64,000 nucleotides of DNA. Origin: Datura wrightii. Taxonomy: Eukaryota; Streptophyta; Magnoliopsida; Solanales; Solanaceae. Of the stretch, positions 35,105 to 44,310 are shown one piece after another; position 1 is the stretch's first letter, and every line of letters starts with the position of its first letter. The notes below the pieces were generated by a model that searched no databases, was not told the DNA's origin, and worked only from the letters and a program-made list of their open reading frames with translations. The stretch covers positions 58,915,001 through 58,979,000 of the forward strand of contig JASDFA010000001.1 in assembly GCA_035772735.1 (NCBI GenBank), read 5' to 3'. Made by a program: the position numbers and the translations under genes.

Positions 35105-36103
35105 TCAACAAGCTGATTCCTCTACAACACCTTCACTGATGCTACTTCTTTGTTTCTTAACTTCTGAATGATGATCAAGGATCTCAGTTGGAACCTCCTC
35201 ATAGGTAAGGCTATCCTTCACACCTATGCTCACCATTGGAACGACTAAGCCTGGGTCACTAATGCACTTTTTCAACAGCGATACATGGAAAACTAGATGC
35301 ACCAAAGCTAACTCCACTGGTAGCTCCAACTCATACACCACCTTGCCAACTCGCCTCAAAATCCTATACGGACCAACATATCAGGGACAAAGCTTTCCTT
35401 ACTTTTTGAACCTAATCACTTCCTTCATCAGAGACACCTTCAGAAATACCCAATTATCAACCACAAACTCAAGCTCTCTCCGCCTAACATCCACATAAGA
35501 TTTTTGATGGCTTTGAGATATTTTTATCCTTTCTCTAATAAGCTGAACTTTCTCCATAGCCTCATGAACTAAATTGTGTCCTATCAATGTAGCCTCACCT
35601 ACTTTAAGCCATCCAATAGGTGGTCTACACCTCCCCCCGTAAGGACCCTCAAACGGAGGCATCTGAATGCTAGAGTGGTAACTGTTATTGTAGGAAAACT
35701 TGATGAGGGGAAAGTGATCATCCCAACTGCCCTTGTAATAAATCACACACGCGCTCAACATATCCTCAAGGGTCTGAATTGTACGCTCGGCCTGACCATC
35801 TGTCTGTGGGTGAAAAGCTATGCTAAGCTTCATCTGAGTACCATGGACCCTCTAAAACGACCTCCAAAACTAAGAGGTGAACGGAGTACCCCAATCTAAG
35901 ATGATGGACAAAGGAACTCCATGCAATCGAACTAACTGATGTACAATCTAGAAACTCCATGCAACCGAACTAACTGATGTACAATCTAGCATAATCCTCA
36001 ACTGAATTGGTAGTTTTGACCTGTAAGAAATGGGCTGATTTGGTCAGCCTATCCAAAATCGCCTATATAGAGTCATACTATCGGCGTGTACGAGACAAGG
36101 AGC
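35105..36103 (-). pseudogene. Integrase C-terminal half and chromodomain remnant of element J (inverted)
   Basis: Minus-strand continuation of the integrase interrupted at 31312. It begins in the first catalytic region (DRLTKSAHFLQVKT, near 36050), so the first Asp is present here. The second catalytic region is frameshifted near 35900. The third is clean: FHPQTDGQAERTIQTLEDML, with SYNNSYHSSIQMPPFEG and RRRELEFVVDNWVFLKVS down to 35399. A stop follows at RFKK, then VGKVVYELELP and VFHVSLLKKCISDPG to 35105. A 37/38-bp direct tandem duplication lies at 35914-35950 and 35951-35988 (unit starting GAACTCCATGCAA). Confidence 0.88.
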
Positions 36104-38481
36104 TGGTGGAATCGTATATAGAGCCAGAAAGAATATTTCACAGTAAACGGAGAGAAGCTCTACAAAGAAAGCTGCAGTTGCTCAGACAGACGATCATGGA
36201 GCAACAACAGAATCCACCGGTAGTACGGGCAATGTTAGTGCCCGAAGAAGCAACGGCTCGGCCGGTTCGCGAGGTGGCAATCCCACATGCCAATAATGTT
36301 ACATCTAGTATCCGCAAACCTGAGCCAGGAGGGAGATTTGAACTTAAACAGAATATGGTGCAGTTGCTGCACACTAGCGGGCAGTTTACCGGTCTCCCTC
36401 ATGAAGATCCACAGCAGCATCTCCAAAATTTTTTGGAGATAAGTGACACTTACATCCCCGCTGGAGCATCATCAGACTATGTCCGGCTTACATTGTTCCC
36501 ATTCTCATTATTGGGAGAAGCCAAGAGGTGGTTGAAAGCTGAGCCACCGAATTCTATTTCTACGTGGGATGATCTTGCACGGAAGTTCTTGATACGGTTT
36601 TTTCCCTCCAGTAAAACAACAAGACTTAGAAGTCAGATTCTAAGTTTCAAACAGAGAGAGGGAGAAAATTTATATCAGGCCTGGGAGAGATTCAAGTCCA
36701 TGTTGCGGGATTGTCCTCATCATCATCAGTCCAATGATGTGCTGGTGCACACTTTTATAGAGGGTTTGGAACCCCACACCAAAATATAGCTAGACTCAGC
36801 AGCTGGAGGGCAAGCGCTGGAGAAAACTTATGAGGAGCTGTATACCTTGTTGAACCGTATTTCGCAGGGCAATCCAGAATGGAATGCTGATTCATCAAGA
36901 GGTGGGACAAGGAAAGCAGCAGGAGTGCTAGAAGTGGATGGGTTTACAGCTATCACTGCACAGATAGCTGCATTGCAAAATCAACTTAATACCCACTTCA
37001 GCAACATGACATTGAACCAGCCTCAAGCCCCAGTTAATGCAGTACAGCAGATGTGGTGCGAAGTGTGTGGAAGCAGTGAGCACTCGGCTGAGTGTTGTGG
37101 AGCCAATCCTGACTCGGTAAACTTTGTGGGTAATGCGCAAAGGAACCACCAACATTATGGTAGTGGCTACAATTCCAATTGGAGCAATCAGCCTAATTTC
37201 TCATGGGGTAGCAACAACCATCAGGTGCAAAGTTCGGGTCAGGGTGTGCAAAGGAACCAAGGAGGGCAGCAGAATTATCAAGCATAATTCAGAAACAACA
37301 ATGCACCTCCTCCACCACCATCACCCAGCATTGAGGAGATGTTCAAGACCATGATAGCTAACCAAGCTCAATTGCAGGCTGACTATGTGAAATTGGCAGC
37401 CGAAGTGAAAAACAACCAGTTAGCTACCAAGGCACTTGAATATCAATTTGGGCAATTTGCTAGTGCCCAAAACACAAGGCCTAGAGGAGGAATGCCGAGC
37501 GACACAGATCCCAATCCCAAGCAGGTAAATGCAGTGACCACAAGGAGTGGTTTGCAGCTGAAAGAGGTGGAACCAGAAAGACCACCTCAGCAGTCGGGAG
37601 CAGCAGAAGTTGAGAGGGAGCAAAGTACTGAAAGGGGGAAGACTAAGGAAGCTGAATCAGAAAGACCTCCACCCCCGTTCCCTCAACGACTAAAGAAACA
37701 CAAGGAGGAGGCGTGTTTCAAGAAATTCATGGAGGTGCTGAAACAGGTACATATTAACTTACCTCTTGTTGATGTCTTGCAGGGAGTGCCGAAATATGCT
37801 AAGTATATAAAGGACATCGTAGCAAACAAAAGTCGGTTGACTGAGTATGCTACGGTGGCTCTAACGGAGGAGTGCACTTCCCGGATTCAAAATAGACTGC
37901 CCACAAAGCTAAAAGACCCTGGGAGTTTTACTATCCAGATTACTATTGGGCAGAGCATCCGAGCTCATGGATTGTGTGATTTGGGAGCGAGCATAAATTT
38001 GATGCCTTCATCGGTATTCAGAAAGTTGGGTCTAGGGAGTCCTAGACCCACAACTGTAATCTTGCAATTGGCGGATCGATCCCTAGCCAGACCTGATGGC
38101 ATTGTAGAGGACGTTCTGGTGCAAGTTGGCTCCCTAATTTTTCCAGTAGATTTTGTCGTGCTGGACTTTGAATTAGACGCGGAAATCCCATTTATTATGG
38201 GACGTCCTTTCTTGGCAACCGGGAAAGCACTAATTGACGTAGCTGCGGGGCAGCTAACAATGCGAGCACATGACAAGGTGGAGGTGTTCGATGTGTACAA
38301 GGCACCCAAGCTCCCGATGGTGCATGAAGAACTCTCGGTGATCAATGTGATTGATCAAGGTGATGATAAACAGATGAAGGATTCCCAAGAGTTAATGGGA
38401 AAACCACCGGAAAGGTGTAAGCACTACTGGGGGGAGGACGGTGATCGAGAGAAATCGTCCATCACCCTAGAGGACAATTGA
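36104..38481 (+). pseudogene. gag-protease polyprotein of Athila-type element B
   Basis: A single frame of about 790 codons with only two in-frame stops, TAG at 36787 and TAA at 37285, and no frameshift. Domains in order: coiled leader (REALQRKLQLLRQ), capsid (FELKQNMVQLLHTSGQF, GLPHEDPQQHLQNFLEIS, LTLFPFSLLGEAKRWLKAEP, LARKFLIRFFPSSKTTRLR, YQAWERFKSMLRDCPHH), zinc knuckle C-x2-C-x4-H-x3-C at about 37055-37095, and a Q/N-rich linker. After it come HINLPLVDVLQGVPKYAKYI and the aspartic protease with D-L-G-A-S (near 37980) and FIMGRPFLAT. Both stops can be explained by C-to-T change from Gln codons. The start is not resolved because the leader was moved by the inversion. No RT follows the protease, unlike in autonomous Athila elements. 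Confidence 0.9.
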
Positions 38482-38490
38482 GCTTAACGA

Positions 38491-38538
38491 TGTCGAGCCG
38501 CGACGGTAAACCGGGCGCTGCACGGGAGGCAACCCGTG
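38491..38538 (+). other. Two-hairpin element after the protease (B copy)
   Basis: Starts 9 bases after the gag-protease stop codon. Stem 1, 38491-38505, is TGTCG with CGACG around AGCCG. Stem 2, 38521-38538, is CACGGG with CCCGTG around AGGCAA. The spacer GGTAAACCGGGCGCT is nearly the same in element A. Relative to A (2514-2531), two base pairs of stem 2 changed on both sides while the loop did not. Confidence 0.65.
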
Positions 38539-38539
38539 A

Positions 38540-39830
38540 AAAAAAAAATTTCTTTTATTTTGTAAAGTGTAAATAGAATTTTCTTTTCTTTTTCTTTTTC
38601 TTGATTTACTACAAAAAATTTTCGTTTTAGTTTTTGTTTTATTTGTATTTAGAGTGAAACCTATAATTCTAACCAATTTTGTATAGTGAGATGAATTTCA
38701 GGTCAAACGGAGAAAAATATGCACGGAATCGCGAAGGAAAAGTCGAGGTATGAAAAATTAATAAAAAGTGGCAACCAGTGAGCTGAGGCGACAGCTCCGT
38801 GTCAAGGAGGTGGACCTCCGCGTTACCTCCGTGACACCTGAGGTATAACCCGAAAATTTTAAAAATTTCCAGAACAGTCTCGCGATGGCTCCGTGTCACG
38901 GAGGCAGTGCACCGCGATGCACTCCGTGACACGTTGCCTTGTATATCGCGACGGGTCACACCGGGTCGCCGGGTGACCCGCGCGATTTCCTTACTTTTTA
39001 ACCCCGAAAACCCTCCCTTTTCCCTCATTTTTTAAGCTCTCCGCGACCAAAACCCCCAAAACCCATCCCCCATCAACGTGACACGGAGTAAGGCAAGAAA
39101 TTCAACAAGTTTTCTTCGATTCTTCAAAGTCAAGGTATGTTTTCCGATTTCCTCTCAAATTCCTGTCGATTTTCTTCGATATTGAGCATGGGAGGTGAGC
39201 TAAATTGCCCTAAGTAGAAATTAATCGTGAATTCGAGTTAATTGTTGTTGATGAATGTTCGGAATGTTGTTATGATTGCTTGAACTTGTCGATTGCATAA
39301 ATTAATCGAATTTGCTTGATAATATCAATTTTAGGGATTGTATGTTGAATTTGGAGTTGAAAATGGATTGAACTTGTGAATTTCATGCCGGGATGGATGT
39401 GTTGAATGAGATGAGTCGATGCACGAATTGTTAGGATGTTAATAGAATGACCGATTCTCGGGTTAAGGGAATGTTGAAATTTGTAAGAATTTGGTTAGTT
39501 GTATAGGTTCGTGTAGATAAATGTTTGATGTTATTTTTGTTTCTTTGTTTTTCTTTGCTAAGTGTGATGGGTAAAATGTTAGCGATGGTAGTGATTGTGA
39601 TTAGCTGTACAAAGTCTGAGTAGTACGCAGAAGATATACCGTCGAATTTTTCGAACGCACTAAGCATGATTGTATAGTTGATTATTGTGTGTAAATAAAG
39701 ATAATCTTGCCGTAGTGTTGTAACTGTAGCTAAGGACTAAGTGTGGGGTAACCTAGCTTAACCCGACCTTAAACGAAGTTAATATCCGTGAGCTTAACAT
39801 TGATCTTGTTTACTTGAGTTGACAGGTAAA
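38540..39830 (+). promoter_or_regulatory. Putative internal promoter, leader and intron before the env-position ORF
   Basis: There is no coding region here. 38790-38937 is a CpG-rich cluster whose 46-bp piece 38892-38937 matches the LTR at 43327-43372 at 45 of 46 positions. A TATA-like GTATAT follows at 38941. A pyrimidine- and A-rich leader-like stretch ends in CAAG at 39134, followed by GTATGT, a good 5' splice site. 39826 is preceded by TTGACAG, a good 3' splice site, five bases before the ATG. The implied intron is 39135-39825 (691 bp). A copy of the polypurine tract lies at 39739-39751. All of this is inference from sequence words. Confidence 0.45.
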
Positions 39831-41075
39831 ATGGCAAGCCGGCAAGAGAAAGGAAAAGGCGCATCAACTTCGGGCGCCGGAAGGAAGCGAATCAGACTGG
39901 GCACAGCAGTCCCAGCTGTGCCAGCAGTTCCACGCGGCCAACACCGCCAATACGGAACGAGATGGGTGACTGATGAGGGGAAAAAGTGGTACGCAAAGCA
40001 CAAAGAAAATAAATATTTCCCCGAGGAGCATATAGCATGGGAACCATTAGAACAGGAGTTCCCTAGGATGGTCCACCGGATCGAGGCAGCCGGGCTCAAT
40101 TTCATATTTGAGGAGCCCAAGGAATGCAATTTGCACCTGGTTCGGGAGTTCTATGGCAATTGGAACCCAACGATCAGAAGTCACACCATCAAGATCAGAG
40201 GGAAAATAGTCACTCTGGAACCCCACCACCTCAATGCCATCATAGGAGCGCGGGACACAGACGCCCACGTACTCCGACAGCTGAACATTACCCCACCGTA
40301 TGCGGACATCAGACGCACATTGTGTGGGACCCGATCGACAACTAGATGGAGCAGACACAAAGAGAGGGGCTACCACCAGACTCTGCCATATTCACAGATG
40401 AACAGGGAAGCCCGAATCTGGCTGAAGATAGTCTGCTCATGCCTAATCCCGGGGGTACATATGACAGATGTAACCCGGGATCGTGTATGCCTGGTGTACG
40501 CCCTGATGAAAGGGCTGGAGATCAACGTGGGGGCAGTAATTATCTCCGCCATGAAGAGAGCCCAGTTGCACCAGGGGCACAGGTATTGCTTTGGTGGACT
40601 AATCACCACCTTCCTCAGGGGCCTAGATGTTGAGGAGGAGGCCCTTGACTATATCCCGCAGATGGAGCGGCGGGCCTTAGATGTTACTAAAACTAAGGCT
40701 CCCGACACCACCCACGGGCCAGTGCTTACACTTGGCGAGCGACATGCTCGTGACGACCAGTATATGGCTCGGATGTATGGGATACAGATGCTCCAGCTGA
40801 GGATAGGAGGGAGGCCGACGACAGAGGAGGAGTTATGGCAGCTCGAGCTAGACTACCCTTTTGGCAAAAACGCCAGGGCTCTATGCCGAGTGGGGCCAGC
40901 ATTTGTAGAGCCCACAGATAATGATGTCCCCACAGATGAGGAGACACGTCGGGAGGACTCCGATGTGACGACGGAGGCGACTCGGACATGGGAGATGAAG
41001 CAGCAGCACCCAACGAAGAAGTGGAATACTTTGACTGATCAGGGAGTTCCACCACCCGATTTTGTGCTATTTTAA
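39831..41075 (+). CDS. Env-position ORF of Athila-type element B (putative plant transposon protein domain)
   Basis: An intact 414-codon ORF starting MASRQEKGKG. The frame is open for four more codons upstream from a TTG, but the ATG at 39831 is the natural start. The N-terminal 40 residues are basic and low-complexity. The middle (about residues 90-300) fits the domain often annotated as 'putative plant transposon protein': LHLVREFYGNWNP, KIRGKIVTLEPHHLNAIIGA, REARIWLKIVCSCLIPGVHM, RVCLVYALMKGLEINVGAVI and YCFGGLITTFLRGLDV. The C-terminus is acidic (TDNDVPTDEETRREDSD). I see no signal peptide or clear membrane segment, so an envelope role is not supported by the sequence. It sits where Athila elements carry their env-like gene. 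The function is unknown. It is intact while gag-protease next to it has two stops. Confidence 0.85.
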   Translation: MASRQEKGKGASTSGAGRKRIRLGTAVPAVPAVPRGQHRQYGTRWVTDEGKKWYAKHKENKYFPEEHIAWEPLEQEFPRMVHRIEAAGLNFIFEEPKECNLHLVREFYGNWNPTIRSHTIKIRGKIVTLEPHHLNAIIGARDTDAHVLRQLNITPPYADIRRTLCGTRSTTRWSRHKERGYHQTLPYSQMNREARIWLKIVCSCLIPGVHMTDVTRDRVCLVYALMKGLEINVGAVIISAMKRAQLHQGHRYCFGGLITTFLRGLDVEEEALDYIPQMERRALDVTKTKAPDTTHGPVLTLGERHARDDQYMARMYGIQMLQLRIGGRPTTEEELWQLELDYPFGKNARALCRVGPAFVEPTDNDVPTDEETRREDSDVTTEATRTWEMKQQHPTKKWNTLTDQGVPPPDFVLF

Positions 41076-42877
41076 TTTTTGTGAACACTGGGGACAGTGT
41101 TCGAACTAAATGTGGGGTGGGAGTAGTTAGGTGTTGGGCTTGGCTGTTTTGTATGTAGCTCTATTTTGTTGTCGTGTATGTGAAAATTTGTGTGCCCCTG
41201 TGAGTTGTGAATTTTTAAGTTGTTGTCTGTTTGTAAATTTATGTGAATTGATGTGTGTTGCTGAATGTGGCTAGCTGATTCTGATTCTGTACATATTTTT
41301 GTTATCGAAATGATCGATAATTTAAAAAAAAATTAAAATATTTTGTACATATTTTTTCTATCGAAATGATCGATATTTTCATTTTCTTATTCTTGGGTTT
41401 CTCGGCGTTTGTTTTCGGTTCTTTTACCAAGAATAGTCCCATTGAACCGAAGTCATAGTAGTGACCGTTCCCTATGATGGATGGATGACGACCGTCTTAA
41501 GGGAAATGTAGTCGTTAGGAGTAGTTTTTTTCAATTATTTTTCAGTTTTTTTCTTTGGTGGGTTGCATCCCAAAACCTGTAGTTACTCTATGGTTGCAAA
41601 ATTCTGGTTGCGTGTTGTACATGATATTTAAAATGCAAAGGTGATTTGTATGAAAGCATGCAACTTTGTAAATATGTTGAGATACCTAGGCCGTAGAGTT
41701 CGATTCAGTGTGATTGAGGCTTAATGTTTGAATTCCTGTAATTAGCTGATTGAAGAGTCTGTGAATACATCTTGAATTGAGCATGTGCAAAAAGTGTGAA
41801 GTGAGGTGTTGATATTCCATGCTATTGTGAAGTGTCTAGAACTTGCCTGGTGTGTGTACAAAACGAAATGAAGGAGGTGTATTGTAGGAAAGGATGTAGG
41901 CATTTCTTTGTTTTAACCGAGAGTTTCTATTTTTCCTTGTCGTACACACCTTGATTGTATACCCTAGTCAGCCCGTTGAGCCTTTAGCCTATTATTTTTT
42001 TCTTTTGTCATAAAGTGTAAACCGAGCTTATTTCCTTCTTTTCATTAGCCGTAAAGTCTATACAAAACTCTTAAGCGCTTAAGAAGAGAAAATCATTTCC
42101 CCAAAGTGTCAAAGAGTGAGAATGGTGAAAAGAAAAAGAAAAGCAGAGTGATAGAAGAAAAGAAAAGGGTGAAGGTGCACTTGCTATAAATAAACGATAA
42201 TGAAGGTGCATGAATAATCTTTGTTGTTGTGTCAAGTGTGCTTAATACGATGGGTCATACTAAAGAAAATCATCAAGAATGGGATGATGAAAAAAAAAAA
42301 GGAAACAATGTCCATGAGTTGATAGGATGTGTTGAAAAGGCGCTTAAGGATGCTAGTGGCTATTATTGGCTAATCCAATATTTACTAGTTCCGTAGCTTC
42401 CATTACAACCCGTTCAAGTCCTACGTGATCTTACATCGCACTTCTTTATATTAGTGGAGTAATACACTAAGGGCAAGCTTATGGGTCATGACATGATGCA
42501 TGTGAATTCTTTTGGGAGAGAGAGCGAAATTGTGTTTACATGCCCCTGCTTGAATGTTTGTGAGTCATATGAGCAAAAAGGGGAAGATTCTCTTGTGTTG
42601 TGAGGGCACATGCTTGATGAAAGATTAATTTTCGTGTCGGATATCTTGATCAGCTGATTTGCATGAGTTTGCCAATATCGAGAGTCGATTCTTAAAGTCT
42701 AGGAGGTCTTAATGTATTGAAGGTCATTGCATTGATAAGACCATGCATGTTTTCTTGATGATTTGCTGTATTGAATAATCGGTATGACCGTAGCCTAAAT
42801 TGTCGAACCAAAGTAGCGAGGTTGGGGTGTAAATTGCATGAAGTGTAGGATTGTTGTTCGAGGACGAACAAGGATTT
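41076..42877 (+). other. 3' noncoding region of element B
   Basis: No coding region. A purine tract AATGTGGGGTGGGAG at 41109-41123 follows the ORF. From 41470 on the sequence is clearly alignable with 3030-4410 of element A, including GATGACGACCGTCTT at 41486-41500 and blocks near 41770-41880 and 42470-42510. A near-repeat around 41290-41380 (two copies of TATCGAAATGATCGATA-like sequence) can pair with itself. Confidence 0.7.
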
Positions 42878-42891
42878 AAGTGTGGGGTAAG
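42878..42891 (+). other. Polypurine tract of element B
   Basis: AAGTGTGGGGTAAG directly before the LTR start. The same word occurs inside the element at 39739-39751 (13 of 14 bases) and in element A at 2809-2822 (all 14). Confidence 0.8.
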
Positions 42892-44310
42892 TGATCTTGG
42901 GCAAATTTATATGCCCAAGTGATACTCAAAAGTATCATTTTAGCCTTGTTTAGCTACCAATGTGTATACATTCTCATGTAATTGGTAATAAAATGTGAAT
43001 TTATACTAACCAACATGATTAGCATTGTTTTGCAGGTAAAATGTAATTTCGGGAAGCTAAAATGCATGTTGGAGGATATCGGGGTTGGACTTGGATGCGA
43101 GCAAGGAACAAGGCATTGGACAGCATGAAATAAAGGGGCTCCGCGATGGAGCCGTGTCACGCTGCCATCGCGGAGGCCTTCTGCCTGGATAGGGAAAATT
43201 TGCCCAAATTCCAGAGAGGGTCCGCGTCCGGTCCGTGGCACGGTGGCTTCGATCCGCGTTGCACGCCGTGCCACGTTGGCCCTTAATTCCTGGACCCCCA
43301 ATTCCAGTGAGGGTCCGCGTCCGTAGCGTGTCACGGAGGCAGTGCTCCGCGATGCACTCCGTGACACGTTGCTTGTTATTCCGGAAAAAGTTCCCACTAG
43401 TATAAATAGAACACTTAGGTTCATTTTTCAATATTCTGACTTGGTGGAGCAAGGACGTGGGTTACAGGCAGTTGAGGGACGAAAATATCAGGGTTTTTTC
43501 TCTCTTTCTTTCTTCTTTAATTCAATTGCTTGTATGATTAACACTCATTTTAAGATGTTTAATCCACAAATGAGTGGCTAATTCCTCTTCTTGCTGAGGT
43601 TATGAACAATTCTGATGAAATTTGATCATTGATTCTTTGGTTTTTCATCTTTTCTTCCATGTTGTTCTATTAATTCTTGTTCTTACTGCATTAATGTGTG
43701 GCCTACGTTAATGTACATCTAAAAAGTCCGGTTTCACTCGAGAGAGCAAGAAATTGGAAAGTTGTGAATTAATAGGATATGTTCTTTACTTGGTTTGGGA
43801 AAATTGAGTCTTGATTTGCTTTCAGGATAGAAATATACCTGAAAGTCGTATTAGTCAATTTAGGAACCGGAATTGTATGGCTAGAACATGAATTGCATTT
43901 AATCACAGAAATGTAGGTGGATGATTCATGATTCTTAAGTGAGGTTAAATACGAGAGTTTTAATCTCTTGGCAATAGTTCTTGGCTAGCAACTGGAGGAA
44001 AAGATCAACCAACTTATGATGATAATTAATTTCATTACATGTTCGTTTAACCTCAGCATGCTCTCATTCATAGTTCAGATTCAAAGTAGATAATTGTTTT
44101 TAGCTTTAGTATAAAAATTATAAAACAAACTATCAAACTTTTGGTTACACTGTTGTCTGCATTTTTAGAAGTAAAATATAGTACACTTGAGCAAATTGCA
44201 CTTCATCCAAGTCTCTGTGGGACCGATACTTGGCTTACTATAGCCACTTACTACTTGTTCGACCACGTGCACTTGCGTGTCATTTTATATACCCACAAAA
44301 CACCCGAACA
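42892..44310 (+). repeat. 3' LTR of Athila-type element B
   Basis: 1419 bp, TGATCTTGGGCA to CACCCGAACA, flanked on the right by ATGTT (44311-44315). Landmarks are the terminal hairpin (42896-42919), an acceptor-like word GCAGGTAAAATG (43032-43043), three palindromic CpG-rich units in 43135-43372, and a TATA box at 43401. Its partner is the inverted LTR at 31432-32849. Confidence 0.93.
43401..43408 (+). promoter_or_regulatory. TATA box of the element B LTR
   Basis: TATAAATA, 29 bases after the end of the palindromic CpG cluster and unchanged in the inverted 5' LTR (32334-32341). It is the likely RNA polymerase II promoter, with transcription expected to start near 43430-43440. Confidence 0.7.

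Larger units (their letters stand above)
31313..36103 (-). other. Inverted 4.8-kb segment joining elements J and B
   Basis: Everything in this interval runs opposite to its surroundings. Reading it on the minus strand gives, in order, the J integrase C-terminal half, the J 3' region, the J 3' LTR up to its ATGTT target site, the B 5' LTR, and the B primer site and leader. Its two edges fit J integrase at 31312 and B gag at 36104. Both breakpoints lie in similar sequence of the type GGCGYGTACGAGA. Confidence 0.88.

Noticed and set aside
36787..36789. In-frame TAG in B gag as a possible programmed read-through stop.
   Set aside because: Element A has TTG at this site, the context CTAGAC lacks a known read-through signal, and a second unrelated stop (TAA) follows. 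Decay is simpler.
40124..40633. Alternative-frame ORFs within the env-position gene.
   Set aside because: They overlap a longer, domain-bearing frame and have no counterpart in other elements.
31432..44310. Inverted LTR pair as a terminal-inverted-repeat DNA transposon of 12.9 kb.
   Set aside because: The repeats have LTR structure, primer site and polypurine tract, and the inversion model restores a normal direct-repeat element with its target duplication.
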